From Mycobacterium sp. PO1 (GTDB lineage: Bacteria; Actinomycetota; Actinomycetes; Mycobacteriales; Mycobacteriaceae), in contig NZ_BLTG01000009.1 of assembly GCF_017312405.1 (NCBI RefSeq), forward strand, positions 103,968 through 167,967: a stretch of 64,000 nt of DNA, read 5' to 3'. Under the pieces are notes generated by a model. The model was not told the origin of the DNA and made no database searches. It worked only from the letters and a program-made list of their open reading frames with translations. The translations under genes were made by a program, and so were the position numbers. Positions 1 to 10,715 of this stretch are shown piece by piece. How positions within the stretch are numbered: the first letter of the stretch is position 1; each line of letters begins with the position of its first letter.

Positions 1-312
1 CATGCCCTCGTCCATCTCGCGGGCTTCGATCGTGCCGGACGTGCGCGCCTTGGCGAACCACGGATCGTAGAACGGCGGCGAATCCAGCGACACGAAGCCG
101 TAGTACGCGCGTTTGACCTTGCCTGCCGAGCACAGCAGGCCGAGGTCGGGGCCGCCGTAGGTGACCACGGTCAGGTCGGTCACGTCGGTGCGCAGCAGTG
201 CCCGCACGAATGCCATCGGCTTGCGCCGTGAACCCCATCCGCCGATGCCGATGGTCATGCCGCTCTCGATGGAGGCGACGGCCTCGTCGATCGTGGTTCT
301 CTTGTCGCTCAT
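1..312 (-). CDS. ipdA: IpdA, CoA-transferase-fold COCHEA-CoA hydrolase alpha subunit (N-terminal part)
   Basis: The first 104 codons are present, starting at an ATG at 312 on the minus strand; the 3' end lies outside the window. The reading begins MSDKRTTIDEAVASIESG and continues through a glycine-rich stretch (IGIGGWGSRRKP), typical of the class I CoA-transferase alpha fold of Rv3551. IpdA pairs with IpdB, and the complex hydrolytically opens the last steroid ring (ring C) rather than transferring CoA. It follows echA20 by 58 bp on the same strand, so the two are probably one KstR2-controlled operon. Identification rests on the sequence pattern and on the neighbours. Confidence 0.88.
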   Translation of the reverse strand, partial: MSDKRTTIDEAVASIESGMTIGIGGWGSRRKPMAFVRALLRTDVTDLTVVTYGGPDLGLLCSAGKVKRAYYGFVSLDSPPFYDPWFAKARTSGTIEAREMDEGM

Positions 313-370
313 ATTTTCCCCAGTCGTCCCCTGCGCTGCGCGCGTGGCCCCATCGCTCCTACCCGCCGAA

Positions 371-1129
371 TCACGCCTTCTCCCTCTTCGACGTCCCCGC
401 GAACGCGTCGCGGTGCTCGTCTGCGACGCCGGCGAGGTTCAGCTCGAACGTGAAGCCCTGCTCCATCCGGTAGCTCGAGTTGACCCGCTGCACGTCGATG
501 AAGTTCAGCGCCTCCTTGGCGGCCCGGATCACCCGGGTGTCCTTGGCGGCGATGTCCCTCGCGACGCGCAGCGCCGCCTCGTCGAGATCGGCACGTGGCA
601 CGACCTCGTGCACCGAACCGTGATGCCGCAGCGTTTCCGCGTCCACGGTCGCGGCGGTGAAGAACAGCCGGCGCATCATGTGCTGGGGAACCAGGCGGGA
701 CAGATGGGTGGCCGCGCCGAGCGCACCGCGCTCGACCTCGGGCAACCCGAACTTCGCGTCGTCCGAGGCGACGATCACGTCGGCGTTGCCGACCAGGCCG
801 ATGCCGCCGCCGACGCAGAAGCCGTTGACGGCCGCGACGACCGGCACCGCACATTCGTACACCGCCCGGAACGCCTCGTAGCAGCCGCGGTTGGCGTCGA
901 TCAGCGCGGTGAAACCCTCGGTGTTCTGCATCTCCTTGATGTCGACGCCGGCGTTGAAACCGCGCCCCTCGGCGCGCAGCACGACGACATGGGTGCTGAG
1001 GTCGCGTCCGGCCGCAGTGATCGTGTCGGCGAGTTCGAACCAGCCGCGCGACGGGATGGCGTTCACGGGCTGGTAGTCGACGGTCACCGAGACGATGCCC
1101 GGCTCCACGGTTTTCGTGGCGATGCTCAT
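371..1129 (-). CDS. echA20: EchA20, crotonase-family ring D hydrolase/hydratase
   Basis: 252 residues from ATG 1129; a longer open frame upstream runs back over the divergent gene and is not credible. It is a crotonase-fold protein, with the oxyanion-hole regions visible as GFNAGVDIKEM (about residue 60) and NGFCVGGGIGLVG (about 105), followed by AKFGLPEVERGALGAA. The Rv3550 family opens ring D of the HIP-derived CoA thioester in late cholesterol catabolism. The gene diverges from the SDR gene at 1194 across a KstR2 operator, and ipdA lies downstream. Expression is therefore probably induced by HIP-CoA through KstR2. Confidence 0.9.
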   Translation of the reverse strand: MSIATKTVEPGIVSVTVDYQPVNAIPSRGWFELADTITAAGRDLSTHVVVLRAEGRGFNAGVDIKEMQNTEGFTALIDANRGCYEAFRAVYECAVPVVAAVNGFCVGGGIGLVGNADVIVASDDAKFGLPEVERGALGAATHLSRLVPQHMMRRLFFTAATVDAETLRHHGSVHEVVPRADLDEAALRVARDIAAKDTRVIRAAKEALNFIDVQRVNSSYRMEQGFTFELNLAGVADEHRDAFAGTSKREKA

Positions 1130-1164
1130 CGCTGAACTCCTGGGTCTGCTGGGGTGGCTACCTA

Positions 1165-1178
1165 AGCAAGCACTTGCT
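1165..1178. promoter_or_regulatory. KstR2 operator between echA20 and the Rv3549c-like gene
   Basis: AGCAAGCACTTGCT fits the KstR2 consensus AnCAAGnnCTTGnT exactly. It extends to a perfect 7+7 bp inverted repeat with a 2-bp centre at 1164-1179. It lies between two divergent operons of the HIP (ring C/D) pathway and would repress both. Bound HIP-CoA is the known inducer of KstR2. Confidence 0.92.
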
Positions 1179-1181
1179 TGG

Positions 1182-1187
1182 TACGCT
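1182..1187 (+). promoter_or_regulatory. -10 element of a likely leaderless promoter
   Basis: TACGCT fits TANNNT. The GTG start at 1194 begins exactly seven bases after its last T, so transcription would start on the start codon and give a leaderless mRNA. No Shine-Dalgarno sequence precedes the GTG. The hexamer begins four bases after the KstR2 operator, so repressor would block polymerase directly. Confidence 0.6.
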
Positions 1188-1193
1188 AGCACA

Positions 1194-1976
1194 GTGACTG
1201 ACGCCGTCGACAGTGCTGTCAAGCTGGGCCTGGAAGGCCGCGTCGTGCTGGTGACGGGGGGTGTGCGCGGCGTCGGTGCCGGCATCAGCGCGGTCTTCGC
1301 CGGCCAGGGCGCGACGGTCGTGACCTGCGCACGGCGCCCCGTCGAGGGGTCGCCGTGGGACTTCCATTCATGCGACATCCGCGACGACGACGCCGTCAAG
1401 ACGCTCATCGACACGATCGTCGCCGATCACGGCCGCCTCGACGTCGTGGTCAACAACGCCGGCGGCTCACCGCACGTACCCGCTGCCGAGGCATCGGCCA
1501 AGTTCAGCCGCAAGATCCTCGAGCTGAACCTGCTTGGTGCCCTGTCGGTGTCGACCCACGCCAACGAGGTCATGCAGGGCCAGGAGTCGGGCGGCGCGAT
1601 CGTCAACATCGGCAGCGTCAGCGGCCGGCGTCCCACCCCGGGCACGGTGGCCTACGGTGCGGCCAAGGCCGGCATGGAGAACATCACCGCAACGCTGGCC
1701 GTCGAGTGGGCGCCCAAGGTCCGCGTCAACAGTGTCGTCGTTGGCATGGTCGAGACCGAACAGGCCGACCTGTTCTACGGTGACGCCGACTCCATCGCGG
1801 CGATCTCGCAGAACGTTCCGTTGGGCAGGCTCGCCAAACCGGCCGACATCGGCTGGGCCACGGCGTTTCTGGCGTCCGACGCGGCGTCGTACATCAGTGG
1901 TGCGTCGCTCGAGGTGCACGGCGGGGGCGAGCCGCCGCACTATCTGTCGACCACCACCGCCGACATCAAAAAGTAG
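1194..1976 (+). CDS. SDR oxidoreductase, Rv3549c-like (HIP pathway)
   Basis: 260 residues from GTG 1194, chosen because the KstR2 operator and -10 element sit just upstream. It is a classical short-chain dehydrogenase: cofactor motif TGGVRGVG near residue 21, NNAG near 85, the Ser in NIGSVSG, and the catalytic YGAAK. The family includes the KstR2-regulated Rv3549c, placed in degradation of the C/D-ring intermediates, probably as a hydroxyacyl-CoA or steroid-alcohol dehydrogenase. A second SDR gene follows 15 bp later with a good Shine-Dalgarno sequence, so the two are co-transcribed. The exact substrate cannot be read from sequence. Confidence 0.85.
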   Translation: MTDAVDSAVKLGLEGRVVLVTGGVRGVGAGISAVFAGQGATVVTCARRPVEGSPWDFHSCDIRDDDAVKTLIDTIVADHGRLDVVVNNAGGSPHVPAAEASAKFSRKILELNLLGALSVSTHANEVMQGQESGGAIVNIGSVSGRRPTPGTVAYGAAKAGMENITATLAVEWAPKVRVNSVVVGMVETEQADLFYGDADSIAAISQNVPLGRLAKPADIGWATAFLASDAASYISGASLEVHGGGEPPHYLSTTTADIKK

Positions 1977-1991
1977 AAGGAGACTCTGGCA

Positions 1992-2897
1992 ATGGGACTG
2001 CTTGACGGCCGCGTGGTCATCGTGACGGGTGCAGGTGGCGGGATCGGCCGGGCGCACGCGCTGGCTTTCGCCGCCGAAGGCGCCCGCGTGGTGGTCAACG
2101 ACATCGGGGTGGGCCTCGACGGATCACCCGCCGGGGGCGGCAGCGCCGCGCAGGGCGTCGTGGACGAAATCGTCGCCGCCGGAGGAGAAGCGGTCACCAG
2201 CGGTGCCAACGTCGCCGACTGGGCGCAGGCCGAGGGGCTGATCCAGACCGCCGTCGAGAACTTCGGTGGGCTGGACATCCTGGTGAACAACGCGGGGATC
2301 GTGCGGGATCGCATGTTCGCCAACACCAGTGAAGAGGAGTTCGACGCGGTCACCGCGGTGCACCTCAAGGGACACTTCGCCACGATGAAACACGCCGGTG
2401 CCTACTGGCGGGCGAAGTCCAAGGCCGGGGACACCGTCGACGCGCGCATCATCAACACCAGCTCCGGCGCCGGTCTGCAGGGCAGCGTCGGGCAGGCCAA
2501 CTACAGCGCATCCAAGGCCGGCATCGCCGCGTTGACCTTGGTGGCCGCGGCCGAGATGGGCCGCTACGGAGTGACGGTCAATGCGATCGCCCCGTCGGCG
2601 CGTACCCGCATGACCGAAACGGTGTTCGCCGAGATGATGTCCACCCAGGACGCCGAGTTCGATGCGATGGCGCCGGAGAACGTCTCCCCGCTGGTGGTGT
2701 GGCTCGGCAGCGCCGAGGCGCGCGACGTCACCGGCAAGGTGTTCGAGGTCGAGGGCGGCAAGATCCGCGTCGCCGAAGGATGGGCACACGGTCCCGAGAT
2801 CGACAAGGGCGCCCGCTGGGATCCGGCCGAACTCGGTCCGGTGGTCAGCGACCTGCTGGCCAAGGCGCGCCCCCCGGTGCCGGTCTACGGCGCCTGA
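1992..2897 (+). CDS. SDR oxidoreductase, Rv3548c-like (HIP pathway)
   Basis: 301 residues, ATG 1992 preceded by AAGGAG. SDR features: TGAGGGIGRAHA near residue 13, NNAG near 100, and the catalytic Ser/Tyr/Lys in NTSSGAG and YSASK. Its extended C-terminus (VFEVEGGKIRVAEGW) and the loop AYWRAKSKAG resemble the multifunctional-enzyme-type beta-hydroxyacyl-CoA dehydrogenases, like the paralogue at 61974. It is the second gene of the KstR2 operon after the SDR at 1194. It stops 6 bp before the convergent gene at 2904, so there is no room for a terminator between them. Confidence 0.85.
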   Translation: MGLLDGRVVIVTGAGGGIGRAHALAFAAEGARVVVNDIGVGLDGSPAGGGSAAQGVVDEIVAAGGEAVTSGANVADWAQAEGLIQTAVENFGGLDILVNNAGIVRDRMFANTSEEEFDAVTAVHLKGHFATMKHAGAYWRAKSKAGDTVDARIINTSSGAGLQGSVGQANYSASKAGIAALTLVAAAEMGRYGVTVNAIAPSARTRMTETVFAEMMSTQDAEFDAMAPENVSPLVVWLGSAEARDVTGKVFEVEGGKIRVAEGWAHGPEIDKGARWDPAELGPVVSDLLAKARPPVPVYGA

Positions 2898-2903
2898 GCG
2901 GCG

Positions 2904-3647
2904 TCACCTCTTCAGCCGGCGGCTTCCGGCGTGCCAGTCCTCCTGCTTGCCGACCTCGCCGATGTCGACGCCGAGACCCGCCAGCTGCGGCAACTCGCGC
3001 AGCGAGCGTTTCAGTTCGGCGAATCCCGCGAACGAGGCGAGCCCGATCACGTGGTCCCACAGCGTGATCGCGTCGTCCGGATCGGGGAGGCGGCTGATCA
3101 CCGGCCCGAAGAACGCCGTGCCCTCCGGCGGCTGGAAATGCAGGATCGGGGTGCCCACGTCGCGTCCGGTGAGAGAAAGAGCTTCGCCGGTCTCGGCGCG
3201 CACCTGCTCGTCGAGGGTGGCATCGTCGAGCGCGCGGACCAGGTCAGCGGGAAGCCCGGCCTCGGCCAGTAGCGGGGCAACGAGCCGCTCGGCCCCCTGC
3301 GCAGCCGCCGTGAGCGGGTCGGCGTCGTGGCGGGTGTCGAAGATGTGCGCGCCGATCGCTTCGTAGAGGCTGCCCACCGCGGCCCGTCCATGCTCGGAAC
3401 GCACCCGCGTCATCATCCGCAGCAACCGCAAACCCGCAGTGTGTCCGGCCTCGTACTCCGGTGGGAAATGACTCGCGTAATCAATGTGCGCGTTGAGGAT
3501 TCGCAATGAGACGAATCGCCAATCGACCCGATAGTCCCGCTGCGCGGCCACCATCCGCACCCACTTGCTGGTCATCCATGCGAACGGGCACACCGGGTCG
3601 AAGTAGAAGTGCAGATCGAACTCACGCTGCTCCGTGGGCGTCGCCAT
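2904..3647 (-). CDS. DsbA-fold protein, Rv2466c-like, with a CPFA instead of a CPWC active site
   Basis: 247 residues. The start FYFDPVCPFAWMTSKW and the later motifs GTPILHFQPPEG and AFFGPVISRLP match the mycothiol-dependent nitroreductase/oxidoreductase family of Rv2466c (DsbA-like thioredoxin fold with helical insertion). Rv2466c has a CPWC motif; here residues 20-23 are CPFA, so only one active-site cysteine remains. A monothiol mechanism or loss of the two-electron thiol exchange is expected. It is the last gene of the minus-strand run fadA5 - NTF2-like - ddn, 25 bp after ddn. The steroid link is by position only. Confidence 0.75.
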   Translation of the reverse strand: MATPTEQREFDLHFYFDPVCPFAWMTSKWVRMVAAQRDYRVDWRFVSLRILNAHIDYASHFPPEYEAGHTAGLRLLRMMTRVRSEHGRAAVGSLYEAIGAHIFDTRHDADPLTAAAQGAERLVAPLLAEAGLPADLVRALDDATLDEQVRAETGEALSLTGRDVGTPILHFQPPEGTAFFGPVISRLPDPDDAITLWDHVIGLASFAGFAELKRSLRELPQLAGLGVDIGEVGKQEDWHAGSRRLKR

Positions 3648-3672
3648 GACGCCAGTCTAGGTGCGCGCGTTC

Positions 3673-4549
<877 letters not shown>

Positions 4550-4551
4550 GC

Positions 4552-5739
<1,188 letters not shown>

Positions 5740-5804
5740 TTACTCTGACAAGCGACGATGCACGCACGCCTTTGATCTGCGGTGGAGGCATGTTTTACTG
5801 GCAC

Positions 5805-5818
5805 TAGAACACGTTGCA
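5805..5818 (+). promoter_or_regulatory. KstR operator in front of cyp125
   Basis: TAGAACACGTTGCA matches TnnAACnnGTTnnA and lies 19 bp before the cyp125 ATG. TTTACT at 5793-5798 could be the -10 element. The fadA5/cyp125 intergenic region thus carries two separate KstR sites 79 bp apart, one for each direction. Confidence 0.88.
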
Positions 5819-5837
5819 ACTACAGGAGTGCGCACGT

Positions 5838-7097
5838 ATGCCAGGACCGTCCTCATGCCCGATCGCGTCGGACTTCGACTTCCTCGATCCGGACGTCAAC
5901 CTCAAAGCCCTGCCCATCGCCGAACTCGCCGAGCTGCGCAAGTCCGAGCCCATCCACTGGGTTGACGTGCCCGGTGGCACGGGTGGCTTCGGAGACAAAG
6001 GCTACTGGCTGGTCACCAAGCACGCCGACGTCAAGGAGGTGTCCAAGCGCAGCGACATCTTCGGCAGTTCACCCGACGGCGCCATCCCGGTGTGGCCGCA
6101 GGAGATGACCCGCGACGCGATCGACCTGCAGAAGAACGTGTTGCTGAACATGGACGCGCCGCAGCACACGCGGCTGCGCAAGATCATCTCGCGTGGTTTC
6201 ACCCCACGCGCCATCGGCCGCCTGAAGGATGAGCTCAACGAACGGGCTCAGAACATCGCCCGCGAGGCTGTGGCCGCGGGCACGGGCGACTTCGTCGAGC
6301 GGGTTTCCTGCGAGCTGCCGCTGCAGGCCATCGCCGAACTGCTCGGCGTCCCGCAGGATGACCGCGACAAGCTCTTCCGCTGGTCCAACGAGATGACCGG
6401 CGGCGAGGACCCGGAGTACGCCGACATCGACCCGGCCATGTCGTCCTTCGAGTTGATCACCTACGCGATGAAGATGGCCGAGGAGCGGAGCAAGAATCCG
6501 ACCGAGGACATCGTCACGAAGCTGATCGAGGCCGACATCGATGGCGAGAAGCTCTCCGACGACGAGTTCGGATTCTTCGTCATCATGCTGGCAGTGGCCG
6601 GCAACGAGACGACCCGCAACTCGATCACCCACGGCATGGTCGCGCTGGCGAACAACCCGCAGCAGTGGGAGCTGTACAAGAAGGACCGTCCGGAGACCAC
6701 CGCCGACGAGATCATCCGCTGGGCCACCCCGGTATCGGCGTTCCAGCGCACCGCGCTGGAGGACACCGAGTTGTCGGGTGTGCAGATCAAGAAGGGGGAG
6801 CGGGTGGTGATGTCCTACCGCTCGGCCAACTTCGACGAAGAGGTCTTCGACGATCCGCACACGTTCAACATCCTGCGCGACCCGAATCCGCACGTCGGAT
6901 TCGGCGGCACCGGAGCCCACTACTGCATCGGCGCGAACCTGGCCCGGATGACGATCAACCTGATCTTCAACGCCGTCGCCGACCACATGCCTGATCTGAA
7001 GCCGATCGGCGAGCCCGAGCGGCTACGGTCGGGGTGGCTCAACGGCATCAAGCACTGGCAGGTGGACTTCACCGGCACATGTCCGGTCACCAGCTGA
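5838..7097 (+). CDS. cyp125: CYP125, steroid C26/C27 monooxygenase
   Basis: 419 residues from ATG 5838, which has AGGAG at 5826-5830; an in-frame TTG at 5814 lies inside the KstR operator and is rejected. P450 features: I-helix AGNETT at 254-259, and the heme loop GFGGTGAHYCIG with Cys363. Long blocks such as HTRLRKIISRGFTPRA and RLRSGWLNGIKHWQVD follow CYP125A1 (Rv3545c) closely. The enzyme oxidises the terminal methyl of cholesterol and cholestenone to the alcohol and acid, initiating side-chain breakdown. The N-terminus is somewhat shorter than the 433-residue M. tuberculosis protein. It is the first gene of the cyp125-fadE28-fadE29-chsH2-chsH1-ltp2 operon. Confidence 0.95.
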   Translation: MPGPSSCPIASDFDFLDPDVNLKALPIAELAELRKSEPIHWVDVPGGTGGFGDKGYWLVTKHADVKEVSKRSDIFGSSPDGAIPVWPQEMTRDAIDLQKNVLLNMDAPQHTRLRKIISRGFTPRAIGRLKDELNERAQNIAREAVAAGTGDFVERVSCELPLQAIAELLGVPQDDRDKLFRWSNEMTGGEDPEYADIDPAMSSFELITYAMKMAEERSKNPTEDIVTKLIEADIDGEKLSDDEFGFFVIMLAVAGNETTRNSITHGMVALANNPQQWELYKKDRPETTADEIIRWATPVSAFQRTALEDTELSGVQIKKGERVVMSYRSANFDEEVFDDPHTFNILRDPNPHVGFGGTGAHYCIGANLARMTINLIFNAVADHMPDLKPIGEPERLRSGWLNGIKHWQVDFTGTCPVTS

Positions 7098-7136
7098 CGA
7101 GGTAACTGACCTTTCCCGGGATCAAGGAGGATTCGG

Positions 7137-8138
7137 GTGGACTTCAGTCCAGACGAAGGGCAGCAGGCGGTCGCCGACGTGGTGACGTCGGTGCTCGGTC
7201 GCGACAACAGCTGGGACGCGCTGGTCAGCGGTGGGGTCACCGCACTGGCCGTCCCGGAACGCCTGGGTGGTGACGGCGTCGGTCTGGCCGAGATCACGGC
7301 GGCGCTGACCGAGATCGGCAGACACGGCACCGTCAGCCCGGCGTTGATGACGCTGGGTGCGACAGCGGTGCTGCTGGATCTCGCCGACGACGCCCAGCAG
7401 GACCGCTATCTGGCCGGCGTGGGCAAGGGGGCGGTGTTATCGCTGGCGCTGAGTGAACCCGGGCGCGCCCTGCCCGAGCACCCTGGTGTCGCGCTGGCTG
7501 ACGGCAAGCTCACCGGCACCAAGGTCGCGGTCGGGTATGCGCAGCAGGCGGAGTGGCTGCTCGTCACCACCGACAGCGGCGTCGTGGTCGTCCCCGCCGG
7601 AGCGGACGGCGTCACCGCCGCGAAGACGCCGGCGTCCAACGGCGCCGACGAGTACGTGGTCACCTTCGACGGCGTCGCCGTCGACGGAGCCGATGTCCTC
7701 GCCGGCGCGTCGGTGACGCGGGTCAACCAGCTCGTGCTCGCCGTCACCGGAGCGCTTGCGGCCGGTCTGGTCGCCGGCGCGTTGCGGCTGACGGCCGACT
7801 ACGTCGCCACCCGTGAGCAGTTCGGCAGGCCGCTGTCGACCTTCCAGACCGTGGCCGCGCAACTCTCCGAGGTGTACATCGCCTCGCGCACGATCTCGTT
7901 GCTCGCCGACTCGGTGGCATGGCGGCTGTCCGAGGGGCTCGACGCCGACGACGATCTCGCGATCCTCGGGTACTGGCTGACGTCGCAGGCGCCGCCGGCG
8001 ATGCGGCTGTGCCACCACCTGCATGGCGGCATGGGAATGGACATCACCTACCCGATGGACCGCTACTACTCCTCCATCAAGGACCTCACCCGGCTGCTGG
8101 GTGGTCCGACGCATCGCCTCGATCTGGTGGGAGCCTGA
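7137..8138 (+). CDS. fadE28: FadE28 (ChsE2), acyl-CoA dehydrogenase subunit
   Basis: 333 residues from GTG 7137 with AAGGAGG at 7124-7130. Acyl-CoA dehydrogenase fold: short N-terminal helical domain, beta domain with LSLALSEPGRAL, and C-terminal helices with RLTADYVATREQFGRPLSTFQ and HLHGGMGMD. FadE28 forms an alpha2beta2 heterotetramer with FadE29 and dehydrogenates the C22 (3-carbon side-chain) steroid CoA ester. The pair is needed because each subunit supplies only part of the FAD and active site. The stop codon overlaps the fadE29 start by one base. Confidence 0.92.
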   Translation: MDFSPDEGQQAVADVVTSVLGRDNSWDALVSGGVTALAVPERLGGDGVGLAEITAALTEIGRHGTVSPALMTLGATAVLLDLADDAQQDRYLAGVGKGAVLSLALSEPGRALPEHPGVALADGKLTGTKVAVGYAQQAEWLLVTTDSGVVVVPAGADGVTAAKTPASNGADEYVVTFDGVAVDGADVLAGASVTRVNQLVLAVTGALAAGLVAGALRLTADYVATREQFGRPLSTFQTVAAQLSEVYIASRTISLLADSVAWRLSEGLDADDDLAILGYWLTSQAPPAMRLCHHLHGGMGMDITYPMDRYYSSIKDLTRLLGGPTHRLDLVGA

Positions 8139-9301
8139 TGTACATCGAACTCACCCCTGAACAGCGCCAGCTGCAAGCTGAACTGCGTCAGTACTTTTCG
8201 ACGCTCATCACGCCCGACGAAGCCGCGGCGATGGAATCCGACCGCCACAACGAGGCCTACCGCACGGTCATCAAGCGGATGGGTTCCGACGGCAAGCTGG
8301 GCGTCGGCTGGCCCAAGGAGTACGGCGGGCTGGGCTTCGGCCCGGTCGAGCAGCAGATCTTCGTCAACGAGGCCAACCGCGCCGACGTGCCGCTGCCTCT
8401 GGTCACACTGCAGACCGTGGGACCCACGCTGCAGGTGTACGGCACCGACGAGCAGAAGAAGAAGTTCCTCCCCGGGATCCTCTCCGGCGACATCCATTTC
8501 GCGATCGGATACTCCGAGCCGGAGGCCGGCACCGACTTGGCCTCGCTGCGCACCACAGCCGTTCGTCACGGTGACGAGTTCATCGTCAACGGGCAGAAGA
8601 TGTGGACCACGGGCGCCCACGACGCCGACTACATCTGGCTGGCGTGCCGCACCGACCCGGATGCGCCGAAACACAAGGGCATCTCGATCCTCATCGTCGA
8701 CACCAAGGATCCGGGTTATTCCTGGACGCCGATCATCCTGTCGGACGGGGCGCACCACACCAACGCCTCCTACTACAACGACGTGCGGGTGCCCGCCGAC
8801 ATGCTGGTCGGTGAGGAGAACGGCGGCTGGAAGCTGATCACCACCCAGCTCAACCATGAGCGGGTCGGACTGGGGCCGGCCGGACGCATCGCCGGCATCT
8901 ACGACCAGGTGCACACGTGGGCCTCGAAGCCAGGTTCTGATGGGGTGACCCCGATCGACCAGCCCGCGGTGCAACGCCTGCTGGCGCAGATCAAGGCGAT
9001 CTGGCGGGTCAACGAACTGCTGAACTGGCAGGTGGCCGCCTCCGGAGAGACCATCGCCGTGGCCGACGCCGCGGCCACCAAAGTCTTTTCCACCGAACGG
9101 ATCCAGGAAGTGGGCCGGCTCGCCGAGGAGATCGTCGGAGGTTACGGGAACCCGGCCGACACCGAGACCGCCGAACTGCTCGACTGGCTGGACAAGATGA
9201 CCAAACGCAATCTGGTCATCACCTTCGGTGGCGGCGTCAACGAAGTGATGCGGGAGATGATCTCCGCCTCGGGCCTGAAGGTGCCGAGGGTGATCCGGTG
9301 A
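8138..9301 (+). CDS. fadE29: FadE29 (ChsE1), acyl-CoA dehydrogenase subunit
   Basis: 387 residues, ATG 8138 overlapping the fadE28 stop. It contains the family blocks GYSEPEAGTDLASLRT (substrate/FAD loop), VNGQKMWTTGAHDADYIWLA, LNHERVGLG, and the C-terminal ITFGGGVNEVMREMI. It is the partner of FadE28 in the alpha2beta2 dehydrogenase that oxidises 3-oxo-4-pregnene-20-carboxyl-CoA. The 3' end overlaps the GTG of chsH2 by four bases, so translation is coupled along the whole run. Confidence 0.93.
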   Translation: MYIELTPEQRQLQAELRQYFSTLITPDEAAAMESDRHNEAYRTVIKRMGSDGKLGVGWPKEYGGLGFGPVEQQIFVNEANRADVPLPLVTLQTVGPTLQVYGTDEQKKKFLPGILSGDIHFAIGYSEPEAGTDLASLRTTAVRHGDEFIVNGQKMWTTGAHDADYIWLACRTDPDAPKHKGISILIVDTKDPGYSWTPIILSDGAHHTNASYYNDVRVPADMLVGEENGGWKLITTQLNHERVGLGPAGRIAGIYDQVHTWASKPGSDGVTPIDQPAVQRLLAQIKAIWRVNELLNWQVAASGETIAVADAAATKVFSTERIQEVGRLAEEIVGGYGNPADTETAELLDWLDKMTKRNLVITFGGGVNEVMREMISASGLKVPRVIR

Positions 9302-10272
9302 GCACCGATCTGCAGCAGGGCATCGACGCGATCAAGGCGGACGGTAAGAGCGAGCCGCGTACCGGCCGGGATCCGGTGAACCAGCCGATGATCCATCACT
9401 GGGTGGACGCCATCGGCGACAAGAATCCGATCTACGTCGACGAGGAGGCTGCCAAGGCGGCTGGGCACGCCGGGATCGTTGCGCCTCCGGCGATGATCCA
9501 GGTGTGGACGATGGGCGGCCTCGGACAGGGCCGCGCTGACGACGACCCGCTTTCGAAGATGATGAACCTGTTCGACGACGCCGGCTATGTCGGAGTGGTG
9601 GCGACCAACTGTGAGCAGACCTACCACCGGTACCTGACCCCGGGTGAGCAACTCACCGTTCACGCCGAGATCACCGATGTGGTGGGACCCAAGCAGACCG
9701 CGCTGGGCGAGGGCTTCTTCATCAACCAGCTCATCACCTGGACAGTGCCCAACGGTTCGACCGACGACGAGACCGTCGCCGAGATGAACTGGCGCATCAT
9801 GAAGTTCAAGCCTCGGGCCGACGCGGAGTCGGACGTCCCCGAGGACCTGGACCCGGACAAGCTGATGCGGCCGGCCTCGTCGAAGGACACCCAGTTCTTC
9901 TGGGACGGCGTCAACGCTCATGAGCTGCGGATCCAGCGACGCCCAGACGGTTCCCTGCAGCATCCGCCGGTGCCCGCGGTCTGGAAGGACCACAAAGAAG
10001 GGGTGGCGCCGTCCGATTATCTCGTCTCCTCGGGCAACGGCACGGTCTACAGCTATGTGGTGCATCACGCGCCGAAGGTGCCCGGCCGGACCCTGCCCTT
10101 CGTGATCGCCCTCGTCGAGCTGGACGAGGGTGTGCGGATGCTCGGCGAACTACGTGGCGTCGACCCCAGCGAAGTTCAGATCGGAATGCCGGTGCGCGCA
10201 ACGTATATCGATTTCCCCGACAGCGACATCAGCCCCGCGTGGACCCTGTACGCCTGGGAGGCCGCCCGATGA
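9298..10272 (+). CDS. chsH2: ChsH2, MaoC-like hydratase fused to a DUF35 domain
   Basis: 324 residues from GTG 9298, overlapping the fadE29 stop. Residues about 20-185 are a MaoC/hotdog domain; about 195-320 are a DUF35 OB-fold domain (FFWDGVNAHELRIQRR, LPFVIALVELDEG, GMPVRATY). In the hydratase-2 motif the usual catalytic His is replaced: IGDKNPIYVD has Tyr where active members have His. This fits published work placing the active site in ChsH1, with ChsH2 supplying acyl-chain binding. The DUF35 domain docks the aldolase Ltp2, encoded two genes downstream. Confidence 0.93.
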   Translation: MSTDLQQGIDAIKADGKSEPRTGRDPVNQPMIHHWVDAIGDKNPIYVDEEAAKAAGHAGIVAPPAMIQVWTMGGLGQGRADDDPLSKMMNLFDDAGYVGVVATNCEQTYHRYLTPGEQLTVHAEITDVVGPKQTALGEGFFINQLITWTVPNGSTDDETVAEMNWRIMKFKPRADAESDVPEDLDPDKLMRPASSKDTQFFWDGVNAHELRIQRRPDGSLQHPPVPAVWKDHKEGVAPSDYLVSSGNGTVYSYVVHHAPKVPGRTLPFVIALVELDEGVRMLGELRGVDPSEVQIGMPVRATYIDFPDSDISPAWTLYAWEAAR

Positions 10273-10715
10273 CCGCCCCCGGCGCGGCCCCGGTTCTCGA
10301 GGTGGGCGCCACCCTGCCCGAACTCAAGATCTACGGCGACCCGACGTTCATCGTGTCCACGGCCATCGCGACCCGCGACTACCAGGACGTGCACCACGAC
10401 CGGGACAAGGCGCAGGCCAAGGGCTCCAAGGACATCTTCGTCAACATCCTGACCGACACCGGTCTGGTGCAGCGTTACCTCACCGACTGGGCGGGCCCGG
10501 CGGCACGGATCACCTCGATCGGGCTGCGCCTGGGGGTGCCGTGGTATGCCTACGACACCATCACGTTCACCGGTGAGGTCACCGCCGTCGACGGCGGTGT
10601 CGCCACCGTGAAGGTCGTCGGCGCCAACAGCCTCGGCAACCACGTCATCGCCACGGCGACGCTCGATCTCGGTTCTTCGCGCGAGCGCTCATCACAAGAA
10701 CTGGGGGACCGCTGA
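10269..10715 (+). CDS. chsH1: ChsH1, MaoC-like enoyl-CoA hydratase with repeat-derived C-terminal tail
   Basis: 148 residues from ATG 10269, overlapping the chsH2 stop by four bases. Single hotdog domain with an intact hydratase-2 motif, DYQDVHHDRDKA, carrying the catalytic Asp and His. ChsH1-ChsH2 hydrates the 17-ene-20-carboxyl-CoA made by FadE28/29. The M. tuberculosis protein is about 129 residues as I recall; the extra residues here (GSSRERSSQELGDR) are read from a short dispersed repeat at 10672-10695. That repeat occurs inverted at 63947. The stop overlaps the ltp2 ATG. Confidence 0.92.
   Translation: MTAPGAAPVLEVGATLPELKIYGDPTFIVSTAIATRDYQDVHHDRDKAQAKGSKDIFVNILTDTGLVQRYLTDWAGPAARITSIGLRLGVPWYAYDTITFTGEVTAVDGGVATVKVVGANSLGNHVIATATLDLGSSRERSSQELGDR
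10672..10695 (-). repeat. Short dispersed repeat at the chsH1 3' end
   Basis: The reverse complement (TGATGAGCGCTCGCGCGAAG...) matches the element at the yrbE4A/yrbE4B junction (63947-63968) at 21 of 22 bases. Here it lies inside the last codons of chsH1, just before the coupled ltp2 start, and it appears to have lengthened chsH1. Confidence 0.7.
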
